NCBI GenBank assembly: GCA_963825595.1
Contig: CAWGUE010000027.1
Location: forward strand, 48,659 to 112,658
Source: JARFQH01 sp963825595
GTDB lineage: Bacteria > Desulfobacterota > Desulfobacteria > Desulfobacterales > SG8-13
Length of the DNA stretch: 64,000 bases
Direction of reading: 5' to 3'
How positions within the stretch are numbered: the stretch's first letter is position 1; the number at the start of each line of letters is the position of its first letter. Positions 17,533 to 25,245 of this stretch are shown piece after piece. The notes below the pieces were generated by a model. That model was not told the DNA's origin. It did not search any database and saw only the letters and a program-made list of their open reading frames with translations. A program made the position numbers and the translations under genes.

Positions 17533-18255
17533 ATGAAAAAAGTCCTTGTATTGGGTGATATTCACTCAAATTTCCCTGCCTTACACGCAATATGGTGCTA
17601 TGTCAGGAAATTCACCTTCGATCGGATTATTAACACAGGTGATTTCACCGTTTACAGTACTTTCCCCAATGAAACGATCCAATGGTTCCGCAGAAGAAAA
17701 AACTCCATCTCTATATTGGGCAACACGGACAAACGGATATTAAAAATCTTAAAAGGTAAAAAATTAAAAAGGCCCAGAAAAAAAGAAAAAAGGATCATGT
17801 ATTTTTGGACAGCGGAGATTTTGCTTCCGGAAAATATACGGTATTTGAAATCCTTGCCCAATAAGGCCGACTTCACCATCGGTAATATCCGTATCGGTGT
17901 TTTCCATGGTACCTGCGCTGATGAGGATGAAACCCTGTTTGAAAGTGCCCCTGAAAGGCGCTTCCGTGAATTGGCAAAGGGCTCTCCATTTCATATTCAT
18001 GTCATGGGCCATTCGCATACACCCTATTATAAAATAATCGATGGGGTTCACTTTATTAATCCTGGCAGTGTCGGGCGAATGTTCGATGGAGATCCGCGTA
18101 CGTCTTTCGCAATTCTTAAGGTCTCCTCAAACAACGTATTGGTAGAGCACTTTCGCATCCCCTATCCGGTAGAGGATGTGGTGACGGCACTCAAGCAGTA
18201 TCGCCTGCCTAATATCTATTCGAAAATGTATCGCATGGGTAGAAAATTAAATTAA
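17533..18255 (+). CDS. Metallophosphoesterase (YfcE/MJ0936-like)
   Basis: 240 residues with the calcineurin-type metal motifs in order: GDIHSN (residues 8-13), NTGDF, LGNTD in place of GNHD, FHGT, and MGHSHTPYY near residue 160, then NPGSVG. Such enzymes cleave phosphodiesters or phosphomonoesters. A Lys/Arg-rich insert (KGKKLKRPRKKEKR) at about residues 75-90 is unusual for the family and echoes the basic tails elsewhere in this island. It ends the plus-strand run. Confidence 0.88.
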   Translation: MKKVLVLGDIHSNFPALHAIWCYVRKFTFDRIINTGDFTVYSTFPNETIQWFRRRKNSISILGNTDKRILKILKGKKLKRPRKKEKRIMYFWTAEILLPENIRYLKSLPNKADFTIGNIRIGVFHGTCADEDETLFESAPERRFRELAKGSPFHIHVMGHSHTPYYKIIDGVHFINPGSVGRMFDGDPRTSFAILKVSSNNVLVEHFRIPYPVEDVVTALKQYRLPNIYSKMYRMGRKLN

Positions 18256-18298
18256 TCTAAACTCTAAATATTACCTCGTAATAATAAATTATTGCAGT

Positions 18299-18592
18299 TT
18301 AACCGGTAATGTTCTCGTATACCTCGTAAAAAGTCTTTTCTCCGATCAAAGAATCCACCCGGCCCTGAATATCTCTTCTTTCTTTGCTGTTCAGCCATTT
18401 TTCCCAATCATCAATTGTCTCCCATTTGCTTATAACCAAATAATCTTCGGGGCTTTCAATGCTTCTCAGTGTTTCACCGGATACATATCCTGGCTGTTTT
18501 ACTGCGCGAGTGTGAAGCTTTTTGAGAAGCGGCAATAATTCCTTGGGTTTATCAACCTTCCACTTACGCTTAATCATCACTTGAACACTCAT
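18299..18592 (-). CDS. ABM-domain protein, paralogue of 9599-9886
   Basis: 97 residues with the same pattern as the earlier ABM protein: VQVMIKRKWKVDKP, PLLKKLHTRAVKQPGYVSGETLRSIESPEDYLVISKWETIDDWEKWLNSKER. The shared GYxxGETLxxIxxPxxxxVISxW core shows the two are paralogues from one duplication. The gene sits convergent to the metallophosphoesterase and downstream of the two PPK2 genes on the minus strand. Function unknown. Confidence 0.8.
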   Translation of the reverse strand: MSVQVMIKRKWKVDKPKELLPLLKKLHTRAVKQPGYVSGETLRSIESPEDYLVISKWETIDDWEKWLNSKERRDIQGRVDSLIGEKTFYEVYENITG

Positions 18593-18657
18593 TTAGCCCT
18601 CCTGCTCATGGCATAATTTCTTAAAATTGGCAAAACATCTCTTTCTAAGAGACAATA

Positions 18658-19659
18658 TCAACCCGGCAATTCGACACCTGTCATTAAGTGATCCTCCATG
18701 AATCTGATTTCATCAATGCCTGATACGACAATTTCCGGGTCGATTTGAAGCCGATCTTCGGATATTTTATTTGCATATGTGACTTTATTCAGAATATGCT
18801 TGATACAATTAAGCCTTGCTTTTTTCTTGTTGTCGGATCTGATAATTGTCCATTGGGAAATAGTCCGGTTGGTTTCATTGAGCATCTGAAACTTTCTTAC
18901 GGTGTAATCATCCCACCTTTCCTGTGCCTCTCTGTCGACCGGTGAGATTTTATATTGTTTTAACGGGCTTGTTTCTCTCGCTTTGAAACGCCGCATTTGT
19001 TCCTCTTTTGAAACGGAGAAAAAAAACTTGAATAAAATAATACCGTTTTTTACGAGCATGGCTTCAAGCATTGGTACATCTTTTAAAAACCGTTTATTCT
19101 CTTCATCGGTACAGAAACCCATCGTTGGTTCAACCATAGCGCGGTTGTACCAGCTTCGATCGAACAATACAATTTCTCCGGCAGATGGAAGGTGTTGCAC
19201 ATACCTTTGAAAATACCATTGTGTTCGCTCCCTGTCACTGGGCTTTAAAAGAGCGACGACCCTTGCGCCCCGAGGATTCAAATGTTCGACAATCCTTTTG
19301 ATTGTGCCGCCTTTACCGGCGGCATCCCGGCCTTCGAACAGTAACAAGACACGTTCTTCCTTGGCAATGACATGCTTTTGCCATTTCAAAAGTTCGATCT
19401 GGAGCATGTTCAGTTCTTCTTCGTATTCGAGTGTGAACTTCTTGACCCAGACCGCTTGCCGTCCTTTTGTTTTTTTCTTGTTTAAATTTTTTAGGCTCGT
19501 GTGTTCGGATAATTTTTTTTTCAGTTTTTTTTCTTTATTTTTGCCTTTCTGTTCTTTCTTTTTATGAATATCGACCTTATTTTTTTTTGCTTTCACATCA
19601 GGTTCTAATTTGCTTTTTTTGTCTTTATTACTTTTATTTTTCCCATTTTGCTTGGCCAT
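18658..19659 (-). CDS. ppk2: Polyphosphate kinase 2 family protein with Lys-rich tail
   Basis: 333 residues. Residues 1-68 are a lysine-rich, low-complexity tail; the kinase core follows. Walker A is EGRDAAGKGG at about 109-118, and the family signature DRSWYNRAMVEPTMGFC, Walker B/lid residues (ARETSPLKQYKISPVD) and IIRSDNKKKARLN are present. Single-domain PPK2 enzymes use polyphosphate to phosphorylate nucleoside diphosphates, or run the reverse. Neighbouring paralogue at 19699-20784. The tail is not part of the usual fold and could bind polyphosphate or a granule; that is inference. Confidence 0.94.
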   Translation of the reverse strand: MAKQNGKNKSNKDKKSKLEPDVKAKKNKVDIHKKKEQKGKNKEKKLKKKLSEHTSLKNLNKKKTKGRQAVWVKKFTLEYEEELNMLQIELLKWQKHVIAKEERVLLLFEGRDAAGKGGTIKRIVEHLNPRGARVVALLKPSDRERTQWYFQRYVQHLPSAGEIVLFDRSWYNRAMVEPTMGFCTDEENKRFLKDVPMLEAMLVKNGIILFKFFFSVSKEEQMRRFKARETSPLKQYKISPVDREAQERWDDYTVRKFQMLNETNRTISQWTIIRSDNKKKARLNCIKHILNKVTYANKISEDRLQIDPEIVVSGIDEIRFMEDHLMTGVELPG

Positions 19660-19698
19660 GTTTTCCTCTTTTTTTTCATTTTTACTTGCACTTATTGA

Positions 19699-20784
19699 TC
19701 ATGTCATCAATCTGCCGTACTTTTTACGCTGCTTTTTCATTTCCTTTAATTCCTTATTACCAGGGATAACTATAGCCGGGTCCATGGTAAAATCGAGTTT
19801 TCGGCTTCTACCTTTATATCGTACTGAATTAAGTATCAGCTTAATGGTTTCTCTTCGCGCCAAATGTTTTATATCGGAACGGATCACCCACCATGGCGAT
19901 TGTTTCGTATGAGTTTTTTTCAAGAGCATAAACTTTTTTTGAGTAAATTCGTCCCATAATTCTTGGGCTTGCAGATCTACTTCGGAAAGTTTCCATTGTC
20001 GTAGCGGGTCATTTTTCCGGCGATCAAAGCGCTTTTTTTGCTCTTCTTTGGTTACCGAAAAGTAAAGTTTTATCAATATAGTTTTGCCGGCATCCTCCAA
20101 AAAATTTTTCTCGTAAGTGATGACCTTTTTCATAAATCGGCGATATTGAGCTTTTGAGCAAAACCCCATTACCGGTTCGACCAGGGCCCGATTGTACCAA
20201 CTTCTGTCAAATAAAACGATCTCTCCGGCATGGGGAAAATGCTCGATATACCTCTTGATCTGCAATTCGGTTTTTTGATCCTCGTTCGGCTTGCCCAGGG
20301 CAACAACCCGATATCTTTTTTCATTCATATACCGAACAACCCGACGGATCGTCCCGCCCTTTCCGGAGGCATCCCGCCCGTCAAAAAGAATGACCATTTT
20401 TTTGCCAACCAGTTCCAGATGATGTTGCATCTTGATAAGTTCCGCCTGGTAGGGTTTTAATTCTTCTTTGCAGTAATGGCTTTCTATTGCGGCCTCGATA
20501 ATTTTTTCTTTGTTTTTCATTTCTGTCGGTTTCGATATTTTTTTTAACATTTTTTTTGATTCAGCGTACTTTCTCGCCGCACCGCTTTTCCCTCCAGGGC
20601 GTTTCACATTGAGCGTTGATTTTTTCTTCAGCCTTGGCGATCTCTTTTCAGTACTAAATTTTTCAACTCGGCTCGCAGATTTCATTTTCGGTTCATGTTT
20701 TCGCACCGTTTCTTTAAACGGATTTTTTAAATCGCCAGATTTTTTTTCCGATACTTTCTGTATGTCTTTCTTTTTTGTTTTCAT
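19699..20784 (-). CDS. ppk2: Polyphosphate kinase 2 family protein with Lys-rich tail (second copy)
   Basis: 361 residues: a basic Lys/Ser/Arg-rich tail (about 1-95), then a PPK2 core with Walker A DGRDASGKGGTIRR at about 135-148, DRSWYNRALVEPVMGFC, RRKNDPLRQWKLSEVD and VIRSDIKHLARRETIK. It is clearly homologous to the downstream copy but well diverged, so the two may prefer different nucleotides (ADP versus GDP or AMP). It ends 39 bp before the next gene, suggesting co-transcription. Upstream lies a 220-bp repeat element that separates it from the Lys-rich protein gene. Confidence 0.94.
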   Translation of the reverse strand: MKTKKKDIQKVSEKKSGDLKNPFKETVRKHEPKMKSASRVEKFSTEKRSPRLKKKSTLNVKRPGGKSGAARKYAESKKMLKKISKPTEMKNKEKIIEAAIESHYCKEELKPYQAELIKMQHHLELVGKKMVILFDGRDASGKGGTIRRVVRYMNEKRYRVVALGKPNEDQKTELQIKRYIEHFPHAGEIVLFDRSWYNRALVEPVMGFCSKAQYRRFMKKVITYEKNFLEDAGKTILIKLYFSVTKEEQKKRFDRRKNDPLRQWKLSEVDLQAQELWDEFTQKKFMLLKKTHTKQSPWWVIRSDIKHLARRETIKLILNSVRYKGRSRKLDFTMDPAIVIPGNKELKEMKKQRKKYGRLMT

Positions 20785-20813
20785 GTTTTTTACGCTTATT
20801 GCAGTTTAGAAGT

Positions 20814-21032
20814 TATCTCAAAATAATTTTTGGCCCAATACGCCAGAGTTAGACGAGACCTTAAGAGGCGGATAAATCTCTGAGTTGGTTCCTCGTTTCA
20901 AGTCATCGACATACTTCAGTGAGTCTTCGAACTGAGACCCAAAAAGAAGACTCGATCAGACGGGAAGTCATGCAAAGCCGGGAAACTCGAATCCACCTTG
21001 ACCATGAACCTAAATCCTCATTTTGAGATGGT
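20814..21032. repeat. MITE-like repeat, copy 1 of 3
   Basis: A roughly 220-bp unit that starts with ATCTCAAAATAA and ends with ATCCTCATTTTGAGATGG, so its ends are inverted. Related copies lie at 41629-41830 and 53039-53281. Shared internal features are the GGCGGATAAATCTC / CCGCCTCAGG block and the AAGAAGACTCGATCAG / AAGAATCGATCAGG block. It encodes no protein and sits between ppk2 and the Lys-rich gene. Confidence 0.75.
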
Positions 21033-21110
21033 TTCTGGCAGGTTTACAAGCATTAATCACTGCGAAAAAGAAAAATTTGGTCCTCCTAAATACGAACCGA
21101 TTTGACTATA

Positions 21111-21428
21111 CTATTTCTTTTTCTTTTTTTTCTTTTCATTTTTCTCCTTTTTCTTTCCTTTTATTTTTGTTTTTTCTTTATTTTTTTTCTTTTTTTCTTT
21201 CTTTTCTTTTTTATTTTTTACTTTTTTTATTTTCTTATCTTTTACTTTCTTTTTATCTTTTTTCTTAACAACTTCAGCTTTAATCTTATCTTTTTTCAAT
21301 TTATTTTTCTTTTTATCGGCTTTTTCTTTATCTTTTTTTCCTTTAACGGTTTTTACATCTTTGTTTTTTATTTCTTCTTTAACCTTTTTATCCAAATTAC
21401 CGCTTTTAACTGTTTTTACCCTTTCCAT
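21111..21428 (-). CDS. Extremely lysine-rich basic protein
   Basis: 105 residues of which about 56 are Lys, with most of the rest Glu, Asp, Val and Asn. There are no hydrophobic segments and no Cys or His. The ATG at 21428 has a perfect AAAGGAGG, which argues that this low-complexity frame is really translated. It resembles histone-H1-like tails and the K-rich tails on the neighbouring PPK2 enzymes. Because polyphosphate is a long polyanion, a polyphosphate-coating or granule-packing role is an attractive inference. DNA binding is the main alternative. It lies upstream of the two ppk2 genes on the same strand. Confidence 0.7.
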   Translation of the reverse strand: MERVKTVKSGNLDKKVKEEIKNKDVKTVKGKKDKEKADKKKNKLKKDKIKAEVVKKKDKKKVKDKKIKKVKNKKEKKEKKKKNKEKTKIKGKKKEKNEKKKKKKK

Positions 21429-21565
21429 TCGATCCTCCTTTCTTCTTGTTTTATCAAATGGTAACAGTTTTAAGAATTAGAAAAATTGAAGTTTTACTGT
21501 TAGAACCGAATTGTATTGCATGTCTTTTATAAAACCACTGCGCCACAATGTTATATGAAGAATTC

Positions 21566-21730
21566 TTATTTCAACGACACAGGTTTGTGTAGCCACTTTT
21601 TCTTATCTGCTACTCTCAAACATTTTTTACATGCGAATTTCGGATTACTGACTATCGCTACAAATTTATCAAATTTTTCGTCAAAATCCTTTTCACTCCA
21701 TTTACACATGCGTTTTTCCTTTTTAGCCAT
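21566..21730 (-). CDS. Small basic protein with Cys pair (54 residues)
   Basis: Starts at the ATG at 21730 with AAAAGGAG upstream and gives MAKKEKRMCKWSEKDFDEKF followed by a C-terminal half containing FACKKCLRVADKKKWLHKP. The single Cys at 9, the CxxC pair and the late His could form a zinc site. The length, strong ribosome site and sensible composition support a real gene. I do not recognise the family. It precedes the Lys-rich protein gene on the same strand and may be part of the same transcript. Confidence 0.65.
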   Translation of the reverse strand: MAKKEKRMCKWSEKDFDEKFDKFVAIVSNPKFACKKCLRVADKKKWLHKPVSLK

Positions 21731-21905
21731 TTTTTCTCCTTTTCAACGAATAGAAAGTAAATTTGTATCGGATTTTTTTATAATCCAAGAGTCACGTATA
21801 GCCGAAAATGATCTATTACAAAAAATTTTTGGATCTTTAGATCAAGACAACCTTTCCCATCAATAATTTTATCTAATTGCCGGGTTTTATCTTTCTGAAC
21901 TTGTT

Positions 21906-21983
21906 TTACATAATCTTTTGCACATTTTTCAATACATTTTTCAGCATTTCAGTGTCGTCGTCGATAATTAGAGCATTATCCAT
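21906..21983 (-). pseudogene. Remnant of a response-regulator receiver domain
   Basis: A 25-codon frame whose product begins MDNALIIDDDTEMLKNVLKN, which matches the first strand and helix of a receiver domain, including the acidic DDD pocket, and then stops at a TAA. AAGGAT lies upstream of the ATG. The rest of the domain is absent. This looks like the stump of a deleted regulator gene. Confidence 0.45.
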
Positions 21984-22079
21984 GTCAGGGATCCTTCATG
22001 CTTGGCTCGCAACCTCTTTGTCCTGCAGCATCTGCCGAACGATTCTGGAAAATTCAACGAAGCTGAGCATCATCCCGCC

Positions 22080-22370
22080 TCACAATACCGATTTCAAGGG
22101 TGTGCTCCCACAGCGAAAAGACCTGTCGTCCCGAGTGTTTTGGAATAAACGACGTGCTCTGTCCGATACCGTGAGAAAAGTCCCGTCAGGAGTTTTGTAA
22201 TAGGCCAGGTAATAGATAATGGTGTGAGCGGGATGTTTTGCCAACCGGTCTGTCAATTGAGTCACGTCCAATCGAGTCAGTTCGATGAAATTGATCCGTT
22301 CCTTGAATTGGGGTGAATACCCTATGATTATGCAAACCAAAGCGAATATGATCGTAATTCGATTGGCCAT
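22080..22370 (-). CDS. Hypothetical protein, doubtful
   Basis: A 96-codon frame from the ATG at 22370 with an N-terminal hydrophobic stretch (ITIIFALVCIIIGY) followed by a polar segment containing YYKTPDGTFLTVSDRARRLFQ. The stretch could be a signal or anchor helix. No ribosome site is clear, the family is unknown, and the surroundings contain other gene remnants. The frame is open further upstream but that extension looks non-coding. Confidence 0.3.
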   Translation of the reverse strand: MANRITIIFALVCIIIGYSPQFKERINFIELTRLDVTQLTDRLAKHPAHTIIYYLAYYKTPDGTFLTVSDRARRLFQNTRDDRSFRCGSTPLKSVL

Positions 22371-22904
22371 GGCAGCACGTTCGCCATGACAGGCCTTTTC
22401 GGTAATTATTTGAGCTAATATTGGGCTCCCATGAGTGTACGTCATTTCGGTATCCCCCAAATCATAAGGGCATGGTGCTCTTCGGAAGGAATACTTAGGT
22501 TCAGAACGCGTCTGAATTTCGGATTGTCGCCGCCGGCTTCGAGCCAATCGCCAAATAGGGAGGTTTTCTGGATGTTCGTTAATCCTGTGGTTTAAACTCG
22601 AATTGACGTTGATTAAAAACGTAACAATAAACAGCAATAAAGGCAATATTGTTTACCGATCGGGAAAAACAGGCCGGACGCCGCACTCGATCAGCGCCTT
22701 CACCGGTACATGGCAACCGCAAGGACGAAGATCCTTCAGATCGTCAGCGGTTTTGATTTGTTGGATCGTTATTCCTCAAGTGTGTCTTACCCGGGGGTGG
22801 TTGCGGAACGGGTACAAATCGCAAGCACTCTGGCACTTTTTGCTGGATACGGAAATCTTAATATCCTTTCGGTAAAGAATGTGAGAATTTCGGGAACGCC
22901 ATTT

Positions 22905-23649
22905 TCAGCGGCTTCCGAAGACTTTCTTAAGCAGGTCCGTTGTCCTTGCGGCCGGGTCCTGGCGGATTTTTTTCTCTTCGACTGCCACTAAGACAAAAAG
23001 ACCCTCGAGGCTTTTGTCGGTGACGTACTGGTTGAGATCGAAGCCCAGGTTGCCACCCATCGGCATACTGGTCAACTTACTGTTGAGATCTGTCGTACTG
23101 CCGGGTCACACCGACTGAGTTCATCGAATCTTTTACAATCGGTTTGAAAATCTCTGTGAGACGGCCGGACGTCTTTTCCTTGAAATATTCGGTGGCGGCG
23201 TTGTCCGGGCCCTTCAGGATTTTCTGTGCATCCTCGAACTGCATCTGCTTCACAGCATCCACGAAAATTGACTTGGCCTCCGGTGCCGCCTTCTCGGCCG
23301 CGCGGTTCATGCTCAGTTCGAATTCATCGACCTTCTGGCCGTATCCGACAGTGCGCAGGAGCTTTTCTACCTTCTGAACCTGCCCCGGGAGCGGGATCTT
23401 GATGGAAGGATTTTTGTAATAACCGTCAGGTTTCGAACCAGTAGCAACGGCGTAATCGGTTCCGATCTGGAGCGCCTCTTTGAGTCCGTTCACGATATCG
23501 ACATTTCCGATACCGCTGCCCCCGCCACTGCCGACGATTTTCTTGGCGCTGTCAAGGATGTCACCGAATCCGCTCCCCTGAACAGTTCCAATTTGTATTG
23601 CCGCGATAAAAAAAATCATCATTCCGACAAACCTAATAACGTTTTTCAT
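22905..23649 (-). CDS. DUF4197-family secreted protein, frameshifted
   Basis: Starts at the ATG at 23649 (AAAGGGGG upstream) with a signal peptide (MKNVIRFVGMMIFFIAAIQI). The mature part reads GFGDILDSAKKIVG, KIPLPGQVQKVEKLLRTVGYG and a helix-rich domain typical of DUF4197 periplasmic proteins. The open frame stops after VTRQYDRSQQ. If the base at 23091 is removed, it continues with DLNSKLTSMPMGGNLGFDLN, QYVTDKSLEGLFVLVAVEEK and KIRQDPAARTTDLLKKVFGS, the conserved family C-terminus, ending at 22905. Total length then is 247 residues, the normal size. Function of the family is unknown. Confidence 0.85.
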
Positions 23650-24293
23650 TTGTCCCCCTTTGTCAGCCGGTGAGGTGCCATTTTCCTGTTCCAAGGCCTG
23701 AATGATACCGTGGTTTTTTATAACCTAATCTGAGCGATTTTTGAGGTTGCCGCAGATGAGCAAGTTGAGCGTAGCGAAATCCCGCCCTGCGGGAGAAGAA
23801 GCCGTTTCGCTATAGTGGGCTATGCGGAACGGTTTCTGACACAGTAGATGCGGTAAGATCGACAATCCCAAAGGGTTTCAAATTTTCAAAATAAAGACCG
23901 ATTTAAATCCTCTGAATAAATACAAAATAATTCTTTTTGAAAATTTGAAACGATCAATTTAGGTATAAAGTACTTGGTCTTACCTATTCGAAAATCACTG
24001 ATTATAGTTTCCAAGACGTCCGGTGTTCGAGGAAAAACACACGCTGATCAGTCCCCCCCGTCAAGATGTCTAAAATGATACAAGCGAGAAAAAGTTCCGC
24101 TGTTTTTACTTATTCGGATCGATTAACGGAACAAACAACGTTCAGGAAGGAAAGTGTGAAAGGGAAATGGATAGGAAAAGACGTTGTTCAGTTAAAACAC
24201 GTTAATGAGCTTCCCCGAATTATAATGGAACCTTTCTTAGGTTGCATTTTACTTAATCAGAGATTAATCCCATTACATGGCTTGTCAAGCGTT
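23650..24293. other. Intergenic gap with inverted repeats
   Basis: About 640 bp without a supported gene. It contains a 16-base inverted repeat (TTTCAAATTTTCAAAA at 23876-23891 and its complement at 23935-23950) followed by CGATCAATTTAGG. A short TTGAGCGTAGCGAAATC stretch near 23764 is followed by a small GC hairpin. An 84-codon plus frame at 24066-24320 runs into the following repeat and was not accepted. Confidence 0.5.
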
Positions 24294-24440
24294 AAAAGGG
24301 GGTCAAACCTTGATTATTGATTAAACATGCATCTGGCTCCATCCGCATGGTCGTTTTCATCTGAATCAGGATGAACAACGACCCTGTCGTGATGGAGCCA
24401 GAGTCAGGCATAATCAATAATCAAGGCTTGACCCCTTTTT
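24294..24440. repeat. 147-bp imperfect palindrome (REP/MITE-like)
   Basis: The left end AAAAGGGGGTCAAACC and the right end GGCTTGACCCCTTTTT are inverted copies, and the match continues inward through TTGATTATTGATTA, CTGGCTCCAT and GGTCGTT to a loop around 24368. A third half-copy lies at 25222-25245. The two locations bracket the small gene pair 24514-25108. Confidence 0.85.
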
Positions 24441-24471
24441 CTCCTTTGCGAAACGAAAGATGTGTGATATA

Positions 24472-24496
24472 AGCTATTTAAATAACTTAAATAGCT
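24472..24496. promoter_or_regulatory. AT-rich inverted repeat, possible operator
   Basis: AGCTATTTAA at 24472-24481 and its exact complement TTAAATAGCT at 24487-24496, 18 bp before the start of the gene at 24514. The position suits autoregulation of a toxin-antitoxin-like pair. This is inferred from symmetry only. Confidence 0.45.
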
Positions 24497-24513
24497 CAAA
24501 GGAAAACCACCGG

Positions 24514-24726
24514 ATGAACGCCATCAGTTCCCTGAAGATAAACCGCGGGAAAGTCTCTATCACATCGCTGCAAGATCAATCCGGAGATAAAGCCTATTGG
24601 CTTTCGCAGACACCCTACCAACGCCTCAAAGCCGTTGAAACTCTGAGGCAGATAAATTATGGCTACCATAAATCTACCGCAAGACTTCAAAGAATTCTTG
24701 AAATTGCTGAACGCGCACCGGGTTAA
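24514..24726 (+). CDS. Small protein paired with the nucleotidyltransferase
   Basis: 70 residues starting MNAISSLKINRGKVSITSLQ and ending in a helical, basic segment (YQRLKAVETLRQINYG, then RLQRILEIAERAPG). The ATG at 24514 follows AAAGGAAAA. The last 68 bases overlap the start of the nucleotidyltransferase gene in another frame, a tight arrangement usual for toxin-antitoxin pairs. I recognise it as a small protein often encoded just before this type of nucleotidyltransferase, but its function is unproven. Confidence 0.65.
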   Translation: MNAISSLKINRGKVSITSLQDQSGDKAYWLSQTPYQRLKAVETLRQINYGYHKSTARLQRILEIAERAPG

Positions 24727-25108
24727 GTATCTATTAATCGGCGGATATGCCGTGGCATACCATGGATACCCGCGTGCCACGGCTGACATGGATGTTTGGG
24801 TCGAAATTGCGCCTGCAAATGCCCATAAAATCGTCGCTGCCTTGAAGGAATTTGGATTTGACTTGCCGGAGCTTTCAGCGAAGCTCTTTTTAGTTCCGGA
24901 AAAGATCATCCGGATGGGAGAGCCACCGATCCGGATTGAAATTGTGACATCCATTTCTGGAGCGACTTTTAAAGATTGTTATGCTTCGAGGGTCATCGAT
25001 GAATTGGACGGGGTGACGGTTAGCTTGATCGGTCTCGCTGATCTTAAGGGAAATAAGAAAGCCTCGGGCAGATATAAAGACCTTGATGACCTCGAAAACC
25101 TGCCTTGA
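24659..25108 (+). CDS. Nucleotidyltransferase (AbiEii/MNT-like)
   Basis: 149 residues. The nucleotidyltransferase signature is visible as LLIGGYAVAYHGYPRATADMDVWV (residues about 25-48), with the GG and the DxD metal ligands (the D-M-D pair) in place. A downstream acidic strand (RIEIVTS) could supply the third carboxylate. A conserved C-terminal part reads LIGLADLKGNKKASGRYKDLDDLENL. Proteins of this type transfer nucleotides to RNA, tRNA or protein, and many are toxins of toxin-antitoxin systems. It overlaps the 70-residue partner gene and is flanked by related repeats on both sides, suggesting a mobile cassette. Confidence 0.8.
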   Translation: MATINLPQDFKEFLKLLNAHRVKYLLIGGYAVAYHGYPRATADMDVWVEIAPANAHKIVAALKEFGFDLPELSAKLFLVPEKIIRMGEPPIRIEIVTSISGATFKDCYASRVIDELDGVTVSLIGLADLKGNKKASGRYKDLDDLENLP

Positions 25109-25221
25109 AAGGCTGCCATGCGTCACTACCATGATCTCTTGTTGAGATCAGCCCACCAAATAAGCATCTCTTTCCCCTCATTTCGTAGTTGCGAAAAATG
25201 AATAGCAGTAAGGCGTTTAAG

Positions 25222-25245
25222 TCAATAATCAAGGTTTGACCCCTT
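25222..25245. repeat. Half-copy of the 24294-24440 repeat
   Basis: TCAATAATCAAGGTTTGACC followed by CCTT, matching the ends of the 147-bp palindrome. It abuts and slightly overlaps the stop codon of the YceI gene (25244-25246). Confidence 0.75.

Noticed and set aside
22710..22991. 93-codon plus-strand frame
   Set aside because: It lies antisense to the restored C-terminus of the DUF4197 gene, which explains the region better.
24066..24320. 84-codon plus-strand frame
   Set aside because: No convincing ribosome site, and its last codons run into the 24294-24440 repeat.
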